Shown here: positions 11,897 through 23,528 of the stretch, piece after piece
Layout: the number at the start of each line of letters is the position of its first letter
Numbering within the stretch: position 1 is the stretch's first letter
Assembly: GCF_028769735.1 (NCBI RefSeq)
Contig: NC_088186.1
Location: forward strand, 9,145,001 to 9,209,000
Source: Zonotrichia leucophrys gambelii
Taxonomy: Eukaryota; Chordata; Aves; Passeriformes; Passerellidae
Length of the DNA stretch: 64,000 nucleotides
Reading direction: 5' to 3'
Translations under genes and position numbers: made by a program
Notes under the pieces: model-generated
The model's input: the letters and a program-made list of their open reading frames with translations, nothing else
What the model was told of the DNA's origin: nothing
Database searches by the model: none

Positions 11897-12017
11897 GGGT
11901 TTGTGGGGCTGAGGATGAACATGGAGCTGTAAGGCAGGATTGGTTTAGGCCCATTTTTGGTCAGGTCATCGACGTCTTTCTTCTCCTCCGTTTTGCTTTC
12001 AAACTCCACGTTGTTCA
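11897..12017 (-). CDS. CACNA1B: CACNA1B exon (about e21): end of II-III loop
   Basis: 121 nt; acceptor CATTTCCAG, donor GTAAGTTC. Two bases (TG) complete Met, then [20 protein letters not shown] and [19 protein letters not shown], ending in CC of a Pro codon. The acidic EEKKDVDD stretch followed by [10 protein letters not shown] just before domain III S1 is shared by Cav2 channels. The split-codon arithmetic (2 + 39 codons + 2) matches both neighbours, which supports the acceptor choice even though the resulting Met differs from mammals. Confidence 0.94.
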
Positions 12018-13718
12018 CTGGAAATGGGAATTCAGAGAGAACACAAAGGAGAGGGTTAAAAATGGATTAGCAGGCTTCCTGCTGCCTGGAACAGCTGGAA
12101 ATGGCAGCAGTGCAGCTGGGAGAGCAAACAGCCTTGGGAAGTGCTGATTAAATGGGATGAACAATCATCGGATCGTTATCGCTCCCTGCCCCTCACTGCT
12201 GCTGAGCCACCGAGCAGAACAGCCAGGAAATGAAACCATGAGCTAATTTATCCCAGAGCTGCCAAACCGGGGCTGGAAAACCCATCCCAAGGAGCACAAA
12301 TGCTTAGGGAGAGGGATCAGCTCGGGATCCTTGAAATAAAATCGAAAGGAAGTCTGGCCAGCCTCGTAATTCGGTTTTTTCCCATAGAGCAGGAGCACAA
12401 CTGGCTTTGGAACACATGAAAGAGCAGATTCATGGATGAGGCTTAATAATTTGAAGGCTGAGATTGCTGAATTTCCTAAAAATAGGAAAAGAGACATGGA
12501 AAGGACTTCTTGGACTCTCCAGAGCTGTGCCTGCATCGTGCACCTCGGTTTGGTCAGAGTTCCCCACAGGCAAAGGTGAGCAGCTCCATCCTGCAGCAGG
12601 TTTTGGGATCTCCTTCTCTGAGATTGTTCCCAGCTTCCCTCCCAAAGGTCGGAAATTCTCCAATTCTCACCCTGACTTCCCTTACAGGGGGTTTATGGGA
12701 TAATTTACTGAAGATAATTTCCCATCTATGAGCTGGGTAACATTTTATGCTGCACATTCTCTTCTTAGACACGTATAAAGGCTCTTCCATTAATTCCCAG
12801 GACCCAAAGTCCAACAATCCCACCCTTTGGAATGCATTCAGTGCAGGGTTGTTATTACTTTTTATTTTATTTTGCAAGAAAATGACATTTCTTTGTGTTT
12901 GAGTGACATGTTCAATAAACTCCTTATTGGATCTCCAGTCAGATCCAGAGGAAATGGCCAAGAAAGGGAGAGGCTGATAAACTGTGATTGACAGGAACTC
13001 AGCATTGCAATATAGCAAAATTACCATTGAAGAGGAGGAGGAAAGAAGGAGAAAGAAGAAGGAAAAATAATAAAAAAATAGAAGATAAATCTTGTGGCTG
13101 ATAACAGAGTGAAAAACCACAGAGACCCTGCCAGATCTCAGAAAGCAGAGTCCTGACAGCCAGAGGTTTAATGTGGACCTCTTGGATTTCCCTCAGGGAT
13201 TCTCCTGAGCTCTCCAGATTTCTCCAGGCTGTTCCCACCCTGCCAGGGATCAGCACCAAGGTGGTGGGAACAGCCTGGTGCTGGCTGGGCACGAGGATCT
13301 TGGGACCATCTGTAAGTCTGTGCTGACAGACCCAAGGCAGAGAGCTCTGGAGAAGGACAGGGAGGGTGGATCTGCTCCAAGTGTGATGCAGAGGGTTGTA
13401 AAAGGCTCTGGAATGCCACAGGAGCCAGCAGCAGGGTCACACACGGATGCTGCTCTCCCTGCTCCCTCACCTCTCCCTTACACACAGGGTGTGGCCTGGC
13501 TGAGCCATCTCCAGGGAGTCTCAGGTGTTTTCCAGAGCCACCAGGAACCCTTGCTGAGTTCCTGCAGCCCATGTGGCAATTACAGCTCCTCTATCACAAA
13601 GTTCCCTGGCTGCCTCTCTCAAGGATGGCAGCACCCAGGAAAGCCCCCCCTCACTTCTTGGAGATTTGGATTCCCTGGCAATTCCACAGCAGGAAAAGCA
13701 GGGGACAGAGGCACTCAC
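12018..13718 (-). other. Intron between e20 and e21
   Basis: 1.7 kb. A purine-rich stretch at 13028-13085 (GAGGAGGAGGAAAGAAGGAG) is the only notable composition. No exon or repeat recognised. Confidence 0.8.
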
Positions 13719-13945
13719 TTGGGATGACAGTGGTTTCCCCTGGAGGGGCAGTGATGGTGACAGGGATGTTCACAGTGGTGGTTTTGTCCAGGGGGGGCTG
13801 AATCATCCTGGTCACGTTCTTCTGGTTGTCGGCATCCTCCGGCTGCTCAGGCACCTTCTGCAGGTAAGTGCTGGGCAGGGTGTGCACAGGGACACTGCCA
13901 GGGCCACTGCCACTGCCACTGGCCTCCAGCTCACACTGGTTCTCC
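13719..13945 (-). CDS. CACNA1B: CACNA1B exon (about e20): distal II-III loop
   Basis: 227 nt with acceptor TTTTTCCTAG and donor GTGAGTGC. One base completes Lys, then 75 codons: ENQCELEASGSGSGPGS, VPVHTLPSTYLQKVPEQPED, ADNQKNVTRMIQPP, and finally GETTVIP. The HTLPST-LQKV-EQPEDADNQ-NVTRM block is characteristic of Cav2.2. The Gly-Ser repeat near the start looks lineage-specific. It ends with a single A of a split codon. The mammalian e20-e21 junction encodes Ser-Gly-Asn, whereas here the junction gives Met-Asn-Asn. Confidence 0.95.
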
Positions 13946-14057
13946 CTAGGAAAAAGCAGGATTTGTTCAATATGGCCCAGGAAAGGTTCAGAGAACACAT
14001 CCCTGATGCTGCACCTCATGCTAAGCTTGTTTCCTCCATGCAAATCCTTTGCAGGGC

Positions 14058-14523
14058 TGTGGTGTTCACTTTCTCTGAACAGAGAGAGACATAATTCTCT
14101 CTCCCAGGATTTTTCAGGGGAAGGTAGTGGGAAGCTCAGAGAAGAAGAGAAAACAATTCTTGCAGTGAGAACCTCTGAGAAGAACAGAAAACAATTCTTA
14201 TCTCTATTCCCTGCTCCTGTTGTTTGGCACACATGGAATGTGTTATGGAGATTGTTTACCCAAAGTGATTTGTTAGTTGGACACCAGTGAAGGTTGTTTT
14301 GATTCCTTGGCCAATTGGGTCAAAGCTGTGTCCTGGCTGTCTCAGACAGTCATGGGTTTTTCTCTAGTAGCTTTGTAGTATCCTTTTAGTATAGCATAGT
14401 ATAGTACAGTATAGTATCTCTTTAGCATGCAATACAGTATAGCTTAATAAAGCAATTATTCAGCCTTCTGAATCATGGAGTCAGAGCACATTATTCCCTG
14501 GCTGAAGGTGCCCTGCATCAATA
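14058..14523 (+). mobile_element. Solo LTR, family A (divergent copy)
   Basis: TGTGGTGTTCAC aligns with the start of the 2245 copy. It shares GGAATGTGTTATGGAGATTG, a TATAGTATAG tract and the GCCTTCTGAATCATGGAGTC 3' block. Flanking CAGGGC and CAGGAC resemble a decayed 6-bp duplication. It contains an internal duplication of the GAGAAG-AACAATTCTT segment. Confidence 0.7.
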
Positions 14524-15444
14524 CAGGACAACCTCTGACAGCAAAATTTGGGATCTTTTTCTCTGAGACCTCCCAGGCCAAACCCCAATCCCAACATTAG
14601 GAGGGGACAGTGGCACTGGACATCCCTGGGGTCACTTTAATGATGCTCCCAGGCCAGGACCATGTAGCAGTGCCACGAGCCACTCCCCAGAACAGCTGCT
14701 GGATGAATCCTCACACACTGCTCCCTAACGCTCTCCCCAGGCCTTATTTAAATGTGCTGATTCTCTTTTCCCGTTTTTGGAACGGTTTTGGAACCATTCT
14801 GGAACGTGGCAATCAGCAGCTAAATGGCTCCTGCTCTCCTCTGCAGCAGCAGCTCTGCTCCAGTGAGGAGGAAAGTGAGCCCGTGCACATGAGCACGCTG
14901 AACAGCAGGCAGAGTGTTTGGAAATTCAGCTGAAAGGAAGATAATTTAGACAGGAAAATTATTATCTCAGTGCCACTCACGGCTCTCCACGGTGACATGA
15001 ACTCTATTCTAAAGAATCCCAGTGCAATTTCTTTTCCATCAGACTAATAAAGCTGAAAAGGCAATCTATCCTTCTTTATTAACTACTCCAAATGCTTCAC
15101 CAGGGCTGCTTTTCTCACTTGACTTACATAAGAATTAAAGCAAATGGGGGCCATCGTTGCTCTTAATGGAAGAGGCCATGTGCTGGAACAACTGGTGGTG
15201 CAGCTGAAGGCTCCCCATTAAAAATGAAAATCAAAGGGCTGTAAGCAAGGCTGGCTGAAATTTAAATAGATGTCCCTCAGGAGCTTCCTTCAGAAGGAAG
15301 GAAATTTCCCTTCAGAAGCTGGGAAATTCTCTGCTCCACTTGGTGTCCTACAGGGTCTGTTGGTGTTTACAGCAAGCTGTTTTATGAACTAAATCGTCTT
15401 TGGGAGCCTCTGTCACTGCTGATTGAGGCAAAACAGAACTGCAG

Positions 15445-16033
15445 TGTTGGGGAAGATGAAACGGGAAAGCCTTATAAATATGATTGTCTGGCAAAAGACT
15501 GTGAGATTATAGAAACTATAAGCGAGATTGAAATGAAAGCAAGCTTTGAGATCCTCAGTTACTGAACAACTGGAAAACAATGGTGTGGCCAGCTGAAGGT
15601 GATCCCCTTTCGATGGAACAACACCCTCTGCCTGCAGACAGGCCCAAGGCTCAGAGCAGACCCTGCAGCTTGGCAGAAGGGGCCCAAAGAGGAGTTTTTA
15701 GGGTTTAAAATGTAACACAGTATGGTAATGTAATGATTCTTATAGGCTGTATGGAAATGCTATAGGATTTGTATCTTGTACTAGATTGGTTAGTGAGAAT
15801 CAGAATATTCAACACAGAAGAAGATTTATTGTATTGTAACGGGAACTTCGCTGTCTTACCCTCTCATCCTCTCTCCCCCTCTCTTCTCTCATTCCTGCTC
15901 TGAGCTGTGTTTGGCAGCTCCCTGCAGGGCCCTGCACCCAGGCCCTTTGCAATAAACCCCAAGTTCCAGATCTGGCTGCAGAGATCTCTCATCTCCATCT
16001 GTCCCCACTGTCCCACCCCCTGACACTCCTACA
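15445..16033 (+). mobile_element. Solo LTR, family B, with perfect 6-bp target duplication CTGCAG
   Basis: Begins TGTTGGGGAAGATGAAACGG, has an AATAAACC poly(A) signal and ends CACTCCTACA. CTGCAG flanks it at 15439-15444 and 16034-16039. The sister copy at 42381 has its own duplication. Six-base duplications fit ERVK-type (class II) integrases. It ends 142 nt downstream of e19. Confidence 0.9.
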
Positions 16034-16174
16034 CTGCAGGTTGTGGTGGTAGCTGGTGTGGGCAGAGGGACAGCAGGGAATGCCACAGGGAGGCCATAAG
16101 GGATTTCCTGGAACACATCTGGGGCTTTGTGACCCCTGAACCGACCCAGGCAGGGCCTGGCAGCGCCCACTCAC

Positions 16175-16999
16175 TTGGGCTGGTGATTGCGGTGCTCCTT
16201 CTCGCCAGCCTCCCCCTCCTTCTCCCCGCTGTCCTTCTCCACGGACTCGTAGGTGGACAGGGCCCTGTTCCTGAGCCGGTGCCGCCGGTGGGGCTCCTCT
16301 CCGCTGTCGCCCTTGGTGCCGGGCTCTCCATCCCTGTTCCCGGAGCGGGACCCTCCGCGGTGCCGGGAGCGCCGCTCGCCGCGGGCGCCGTTGGCGGTGC
16401 CGTTGCCCTCCTTGCTGGGCCGGTCGGAGGAGTGCCGGTGGCTGCGGTGCCTGCGGTGCTCCTTCTCACCCCCTTCGTCCACCGAGCCCCGCCGGTGGTG
16501 CCTCTTGCCCCCTTCCTGCCCCCTGCTACGGTCGCTCTTCCCTTCCTTGCTGCCCCCTTCCACCTCCTTGCTGCGGCTCCGGTGCTGCCGGTGCCGCTCC
16601 TCCTTGGTGCCAGCCCCGGCTTCGCCGCTCTCCTCCTTGGTGACATCTCCCTTCTCCTGCTCTCCCAGCTTCTCCTTCTCCCGATGCCGGTGGTGCTTCC
16701 TTGGCGCTTCTGCCCCATCGGCAGAGGTGGGTTTGGGGTGCTCCACCACCTCCTGGACATCCACGGGGCTCAGCTTGGTGAGGTTGTTCCTGCCCTCGCT
16801 GCGGGGCTCCACGACCAGCGGCCGGTCCAGGTGGGTTTTCATGTCGGGACGGATGTGCAGGGTGGTGGCGTAGCGGACGCGCTCCTCGGGGTCCAGCTCG
16901 TTGTACAGCGCCTCGCAGCTGGCTCGGAAGTTGTGCATCCGGATCTGGCTCGTCCTCTGCTCCCAAACCGACTTGGATTTGGAGGAATTCTGCTGCTTG
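16175..16999 (-). CDS. CACNA1B: CACNA1B exon (e19): large II-III loop exon with synprint
   Basis: 825 nt, 274 complete codons plus split ends; acceptor GCCCTTAG, donor GTGAGTGG. It starts [20 protein letters not shown], includes [20 protein letters not shown] and [17 protein letters not shown], then a long Arg/His/Lys/Glu-rich tail with repeated HRRHRH-like patches, ending [10 protein letters not shown]. The first third is well conserved; the charged tail diverges between species. In mammals this loop holds the synprint site that binds syntaxin-1 and SNAP-25, plus PKC and CaMKII sites, so the same role is likely here. It is strongly GC- and codon-biased, producing a 320-codon open frame on the opposite strand that is an artefact. 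Confidence 0.97.
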
Positions 17000-17654
17000 C
17001 TAAGGGCGGGAGAAAGGTGATAAGTCAGCACCCAACTTTGCGCCAATTCCCTAAAAAAAACAGGGGATTTTTAGCTGAGGTGGGGAATTAGAGGGTCAAA
17101 CCAAAGGAGTAACAGGGATGGAGAGAGAACATAAGCAGGGAAAGCCAGCAGGATCATCCGTGTTAGTTTGCCCACACACTATGAGATCAGCCCTCTGGAA
17201 AGGAGTTATTCTGCGTTTCGGAAATGTGGAAGCCTCGGGAATAGTCTGAAGGATTAAAACGTCAGCACACAAAAATCACACACCCCAGCCAGAGCCTTGG
17301 AACAGCCCGCAAAGCTTCCCAAAATTAGCAGCACTTTTCTCCCCACCTGGAAATATCTGGATGAGGAAATTAGTGGTGAGCAAGAGAAGTTAGATCAGCA
17401 GGAGGAGCAGGGAAAATCAAACCTGTCCCTGAGGATGCACCAGCCCCTTCCCCTTCCAGCCAGCCCCAGGGCTTGTTTTCCAGCTGTGCTGCCCTGCTGG
17501 CTCAGGAACAGGTTTAAAACTGCTCTAAATCCACAGCATCCTTCCAGGTGAGCATGGACCAGCCAGCCCACACATCAATGGAGAATGGAAAAGTACAACT
17601 AGTAAATGAAAACTGTCCTGTGCACCAGGAAATGTGGGAGAGTCACACAGAGAT

Positions 17655-18010
17655 CCATGAAAGATCCTGAGCTGGAAGGGATCCATCAGGAACATCAGCC
17701 CCTGTCCCTGCCCAGCCCAGGCACCTCTGGCAGCCTCAGGGCCGTGCCCATTCCCTGGGCAGCCTGGGCAGTGCCAGCACCCTCTGGGGGCAGAGCCTTG
17801 CCCTGAGCTCCAGCCTGAGCTGCCCTGGCCCAGCCCCAGCCGTGCCCTGGCTCCTGTCCCTGGCCCAGAGCAGAGATGGAGCTGCCCCTCGGGAGGAGCT
17901 GCAGCCCCGGGAGCTCTGCCCTCCCTCTGCTCCAGCTGAACAACCCCAGAGCCCTCAGTCCCTCCTTGTGTGGTCCCTCCAGACCCTTCCCCGTCTCAGT
18001 ATCCCAACAT
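17655..18010 (-). mobile_element. CR1-type LINE fragment
   Basis: The minus strand reads CAGCTCAGGCTGGAGCTCAG, GGCTCTGCCCCCAGAGGG and ends near CCCTTCCAGCTCAGGATC. The same element occurs at 60490-61036, where it is interrupted by another CR1, so this copy shows the uninterrupted site. Confidence 0.7.
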
Positions 18011-19655
18011 GAAGATGAGATGGCACCACCTGGAGACACCTGCTCATCTCTGTCACCTCTTGTGGCCAGGACACCTCCTCTGCAATGGCCTGAATGCTTG
18101 GATTTTTCAGCACAGCATTTGGGTTCTCACCACCACATTCAAAGCGACCACAACCCAACCAGAGTTTGAAGTTTATGAAGGGACAACTTTTTCTTTTCCT
18201 CCTAAAAACCTCAAGCCAAACTCTGCTTTTCGCTGGCTGCCAGGTGAGTTCTGGATTTAACCTCATGGAGACTCAGCACCCATTATTTCCTTAGTAAAAC
18301 TTTTTCTAGCAAAACCAGGAAAGGCATTTTCCCCCTCCCAGCCTGCTCTGACACCTCCATTCCCCACACCTCAGGCTGAGCTGTGCAGCTGGAGGGAGCA
18401 GAGCCCACATGGGAGGCAAACACAGCTTCCTTACGCATTTTTGGGCTCCCCTGGCAGTGGAAAAAAGCAGCTTTTGTGTGTTCTGGTGCTGATTGGGGCT
18501 GTCTGGCTCTGTCACCGTGCACAGACCCCGGGGAGGTGACGTCCAGCCACGCTCATGTGGCACAGTGGGAGCTGTCAGAAGGGTTTTGTGTCTCTGGGCT
18601 CTGCTGGGGAATTGTTTCTTTACTGAGGTTGCTGCTGCCTGGTGCTGCTAAAGAGGAAAAAATTCACTAAAAGCCCTCATGAGAGCACCCAGGCAGATGT
18701 GAAGAAACCTCATTTAGTCCCAAAATCAGAGCCGATCACGAAAATTAAATATCTATGCCCTGTTGCCAAGTTCTGGACTCGTTGTCCAGCAGCTGAGTCC
18801 CCCATGTGCACCATGGCAGGAAAACAAGTGATAAAAATCACAGTTCTAAATGTAAATAATACCAGAAGGTCCTGGACAAATGGCTTAGAGCCCTGCTCAT
18901 CCCAAATCCCACACTCAAGGGGGGACAGGCTCCTCCCGAGGCAGAGCTCCCTTCAAGGATGAACAGCCCCATTACAGTGGGCACTCACCACTTTCTTTAG
19001 CTCAAAAATATGAAAAATTAAAATATTCTCACTCATCAACAGCTTTCCTTGGTTTGAGAAGGAATGAGGAATGTGCAGAGCCTCTGACTGCCCAGCCCTG
19101 CTGCCCTGTCCAAGGATTTCCCATGGGAAGCCACAGGGAAAGCTCTGCAGAGCTCTCACAGGGATGGAGCTACCTGGGATGGGCATCCCAGGGTTTTACC
19201 TCTGCTAAACCCAACTGGGCTACAGATCTCTTCAAAGCCAGGCTCAGGAAAGCTGAGGGATTTTCTGTGCCTGGCTGAGCTCCCTGAATGCTGCCACAAA
19301 CACCTCTGTTCTTAGGGAATATTCCTCACTCCATAGTGAAAGTCCTGGGGTGGGACCAGCCTTTGTCCTGTGCTTTGGGCAGCAATGAGGTGATAATCAG
19401 CCTTAATGATTCATGAGACAAGTGACTTTGTGCTGAAACTTCCAGTTTATCTAAAACCCAAGAGCAGAGGGAGGAGCACAAGCACCCCCTGCTCCATCCT
19501 GTGCTCCTTTGCCATAGGACAGGAACCAGCAGGGCTGGGACACAAAGCTCAGTGTCGGAAAGGAAAACAGTGAGAAAATCATCAGGCAGCTCCCATGGAC
19601 ACAGCCTGTGCCTGCTGCCTGTGCTGAGCCCATCCCAGCTGTTGGAAATGCAAGA

Positions 19656-20328
19656 TGTGGTTGGGGCTGTGTGTTCTATCCCCATCTGTCAGAGCTGGGG
19701 CAGTTCTCTGCTGTCCATGGGCAGTTGTTTTTTTTCTCTCTCCCACAGCCAACCCTCCCTCCAGGAGATCTCTGCTGTCCATGGCCACTGAGTGTCCCTG
19801 CAGGGCTGATCCCATTCCAGCATCCCATGGGGAGATGCTGCGCCCAGGGCAGGAGCCAAGCATTCCTACCTGGATCCAACCTGAGCCTGGCACAGCACAG
19901 CAGCCTTTGCCCCCTGCATTGCCAGAGGAGCAGCTTTCTGCTGCCCTGCATGGCCAGAGGGAGCCCAGGCCCATCTGCAGCAGCCCTGGAGCTGCAGAGG
20001 AAAACTCCCCCCTTGTGCAGGATCCGTGCTGCAGCAGAGCCACAGCTGGCACTGCAGGAGGGCTGAGCCCCCATGGATGGGGCTGGGACACCGCCCTGAC
20101 ACACAGGGGGCAGGGCATGGTCTCACTCTGGCAGTGGTTTGTTTTCTTTTTTTTTGTACTATTGCATTTGTATTTTTAATTTTCCTAGTAAAGAACTGTT
20201 ATTCCTACTCCCGTATCTTTGCCTGAGAGCCCAATAATTTCAAATTTATAATAATTCAGAGGGAGGGGGTTTAAATTTTCCATTTCAAGAGAGGCTCCTG
20301 CCTTCCTTAGCAGATACCTGTCTGTTCA
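19656..20328 (+). mobile_element. Solo LTR, family C (copy 1)
   Basis: About 670 bp, highly similar to copies at 51288 and 56425. Shared marks include CTCTGCTGTCCATGGGCAGT, a GC-rich central block, a T-rich stretch, AGTAAAGAACTGTTATTCCT and a GTTTAAATTTTCCATTTC 3' part. It yields open frames up to 178 codons on both strands, none resembling a retroviral protein. Confidence 0.8.
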
Positions 20329-20935
20329 AACCAAGCCAGCAGCCAAGAAGGAAAGAAAATCCCTTCAATCAGGCTGGAGGCGAGGAGGAGGAAGGTTGGG
20401 ATTCAGAGCTGATCCTCAGCCCAGCTCTGACATGAGCTGTGCCATTGCAGGAGGAGTTTTGCACTTGTGTTTCAGTTCCACCAAGGACATAAATCAGCTT
20501 TTAAATGATCTCTGAGCTGTTCCCACTGCCCATCACTCAGGGCTAAGTGAGAGGTACTGCCAGGGAACTGCGCTCCTGAGAACCTGCAGGAAGCAGGCAG
20601 TGCACACATCAACCCAGCTCAGATCCCTGGGTAAATCAGGCACTGACATTCCAAGCTGGAATTTCCCAGCACCTGGAAATGAGCTGCATCCTTAACGCAG
20701 ACACAAGGCACGGAGGCGAGTGCCAAACCCTCCAGCACAAAGCCACCCGCTGGCTCTGGGCACCAACAGCTCCAGAGCAGGAGCTGCAGAGGCAATGCCT
20801 GCACAGCCATTCCTCTTTCCACAGTGAAAACACTCCAAAAATATTTTTCAAAAGGCAAATCAGGATATTTACTAAGTGTGGTAAAAACCCAATCAGGAAA
20901 ACGCAGCACCTGTGAGCTCAATTCCATCTCTAGAG

Positions 20936-21325
20936 TGTCACAGACATATTTTATGAAAAATCCTTTTGCTGGGATCTTTTCTCCTGAGAAGCCGAGAGGC
21001 CTTAGAAATGAAATGTAAACAATGGTTATCTGCTGCTGTGGAATGCAACAGGTGCATCTGTGATTGGTCTCATGTGGTTGTTTTTAATTAATGGCCAATC
21101 ACATTCAGCTGGCTCGGACTCTCTGATCAGTCACAAGATTTTATTATCATTCCTTTCTATTCCTTTAAAGCCTTCTGATGAAATCCTTTCTTCTATTCTT
21201 TAGCATAGTTTTAATATATCATTTTCTTTTAATATAATATATATAATAAAATAGTAAGTTAGCCTTCTGAAACATGGAGTCAAGATTCTTATCTCTTCCC
21301 TCATCCTGGGATCCCTGATAACACC
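20936..21325 (+). mobile_element. Solo LTR, family A
   Basis: TGTCACAGACATATTTTATG start, GTGGAATGCAACAGGTGCAT centre, and GCCTTCTGAAACATGGAGTC near the end. Very close to the 58921 copy. No clear target duplication. Confidence 0.8.
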
Positions 21326-22832
21326 ACCCGCACCTGACCAGTGAGGAGCATCTCAAATCCTGTAATCCAAATCCTGTCATCCCAAATCCTATCTTTCCAA
21401 ACCCTGTCATCCCAAAAACACCACCCAGGAGCCAGAGCCAGGGCTCAGGGGCTGCTGTGGGAATGGGGGCAAAGCACCTGAGCACATGGGCCCCATGGGG
21501 ACAGCGCTGGGAACTGCAGAGCCAGAGCAGCAGCAGGAAGTGGCAGCTGCTTGTCCAGCTGGATTTACCCAGTCCTGGCTCTCTCTGGGTCCCCACAGCC
21601 ACTGAGCTGGGGATTTGTGGCAGCTCCTCCTCTCCTGGTGCTCCCTGGGAACAGGGACAGCCTGGGAGCTGATTGATGGCACCCCTTAGAGCAAAGCAGG
21701 GCTTCAGCCCAGCCCCCTGCCCAGGAGGAGATGCAGCAGCAGGAGGGGTTTGGAGGAGGTGGAAGAACATCAACAGGGCAAAAATTAATTCCTCTGCTTC
21801 CCCTTTCATTTGGGGCAGTGAATTCTGCACAAATCAGGGCAGGCACAGCCCAGCTACAGCATGAGCAGGGCAGGGCTTGTCTAAACTGATCAAAAAGAAG
21901 ATTTGTGATAACAAATATTTGCTTCACAAAAAAACCAAAAATCCATAAAACCCATAAAATTCCACAAAAAACATAAAGCCAACTGCTCATCTGAACCCTG
22001 CTCACTGCTGGCTGCTTAAAATGCTCCTGAAGCCATTAAGGAAACTGCTCTGTAAATCACTCCTGACTTGCCAACATCCCACAAACACTGCTGGTAATTC
22101 ACTGTTTTACTCCCCCTCCCTATTTTCAGGAGTATTTGGAACTCTTTGAAGGCTCTGCTCCCTCCCCAGACCCTCCAGGCTGGAAATGTTGTAGATATCA
22201 CTGCTGGTACCAGCTCCACTGGTGTTCCTTGGGTTAAGATACCACCAAACAACTCCTGCCTGTGGCTGGAAAGAAAACCCTGCAATTCCTGGAGAATCAA
22301 ATAAAATTCATATTAATGAATCAATGACTAATATTGGTATAAATAAAACCTGCAAGCACTGTGTGGTTTGTTTAAGAAAGGAAAGTGTATTTTTAGTCAG
22401 ATTCTAATCTTAGGGTGCTCCTTAATGATTCAAGATTTTGTTCCCATAACCTTTGAAATCACTGCTGCACTTCATGGAAATCCTTAATATTTTGCTGCAG
22501 TAAATAATGAATGAAAGCAGCCTATGGAAAGATAATAATTCAGTGTTAAAAATAACCACACATCACACACTGGCTGTGAAATTCTGTGTTTCAGATAAAA
22601 GGGAATTTGTTGTTAAAATACAACAAAACCTTTCCACTCAAATCCTATTTTCTGTTCATGAACTCAGGGTTCATAAACTCCACATTTCCATTTTCCACTT
22701 GGAAAACACAATGGGATATTTCACTTTGGGGTTGGTGTGCACAAAGCCGAATGTTTTATCTCTCTGGAGGTTTTGGGGAAAACGCTCCTTAAAACTCACT
22801 GAGGAAAAAAAGCACATTCAGCTCATCCATCT

Positions 22833-23015
22833 CTGCACCTTTCTGCCTGTCAAAGCTCCCAGGAAATACACTGGAAGAAATGATCCAGAAGATGACTAAA
22901 TCTAATTTATTCCCCTAATTTTCCCTGTGAGCAATCAGACCTGGGCACAGACAGGTCACACCTAATTTGGGCCATGACAAAAGCTCAACCTTGGTCACAG
23001 CAGTTAAATTCCAGG
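22833..23015. repeat. 185-bp dispersed duplication, copy 1
   Basis: From CTCTGCACCTTTCTGCCTGT through GGAAGAAATGATCCAGAAGA to GGTCACAGCAGTTAAA. A second copy starts at 23340-23349, about 520 bp away, in the same orientation. A local duplication, not a recognised transposon. Confidence 0.85.
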
Positions 23016-23340
23016 GTCTCTGTTCTGGTGGGGATTTAACAACAAACCCCAATGAAAAATGCCTCAAAATGAGGCCAAATCTTCCTTCCAAAAGGATTTT
23101 GGTACCTGAACTTTGATTTCATCCTTTTATAAAAGGCAACTCTGCCTCTGGAAATTCGGAAAAGACAAAAATCTGTATTTTTTTTTAAAGGCTAGTTGGA
23201 AAACATTGATTGGGAACAGTTTGGGATAACTTCTGCTGGGGGAAATTGGAATTTTGGGTTGAAGGCAGCTCCCAGCACCTCCTTTTCTCTATTCTGTCCC
23301 CCCCTGTCAGGGTGGGAGGCACCCAAAGTGCATCTGAGCC

Positions 23341-23528
23341 CTCTCTGCACCTTTCTGCCTGTCAAAACTCCCAGCAGCCAGGAAATACACTGGAAGAAAT
23401 GATCCAAAAGATGACTAAATCTCATTTATTCCCCCAATTTTCCCTGTGAGCCATCAGACCTGGACACAGACAGGTCACACCTACTTTGGGCAGTCACAAC
23501 AGCTCAGTCTTGGTCACAGAAGTTAAAC
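23341..23528. repeat. 185-bp dispersed duplication, copy 2
   Basis: Same sequence as 22833-23015 with scattered substitutions and an extra AGCAGCC near the start. It ends GGTCACAGAAGTTAAAC. Confidence 0.85.

Larger units (their letters stand above)
13946..16174 (-). other. Intron between e19 and e20
   Basis: 2.2 kb. About half is two solo LTRs (14058-14523 and 15445-16033). The rest is unassigned. Confidence 0.8.

Noticed and set aside
16129..17091. 320-codon open frame on the plus strand
   Set aside because: It is the antisense shadow of the GC-rich e19 exon; the minus strand carries the recognisable channel sequence with correct splice sites.
19582..20179. Open frames of up to 178 codons on both strands (also near 51223-51801 and 56365-56986)
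   Set aside because: They fall in three copies of one GC-rich LTR and do not resemble gag, pol, env or any host protein.
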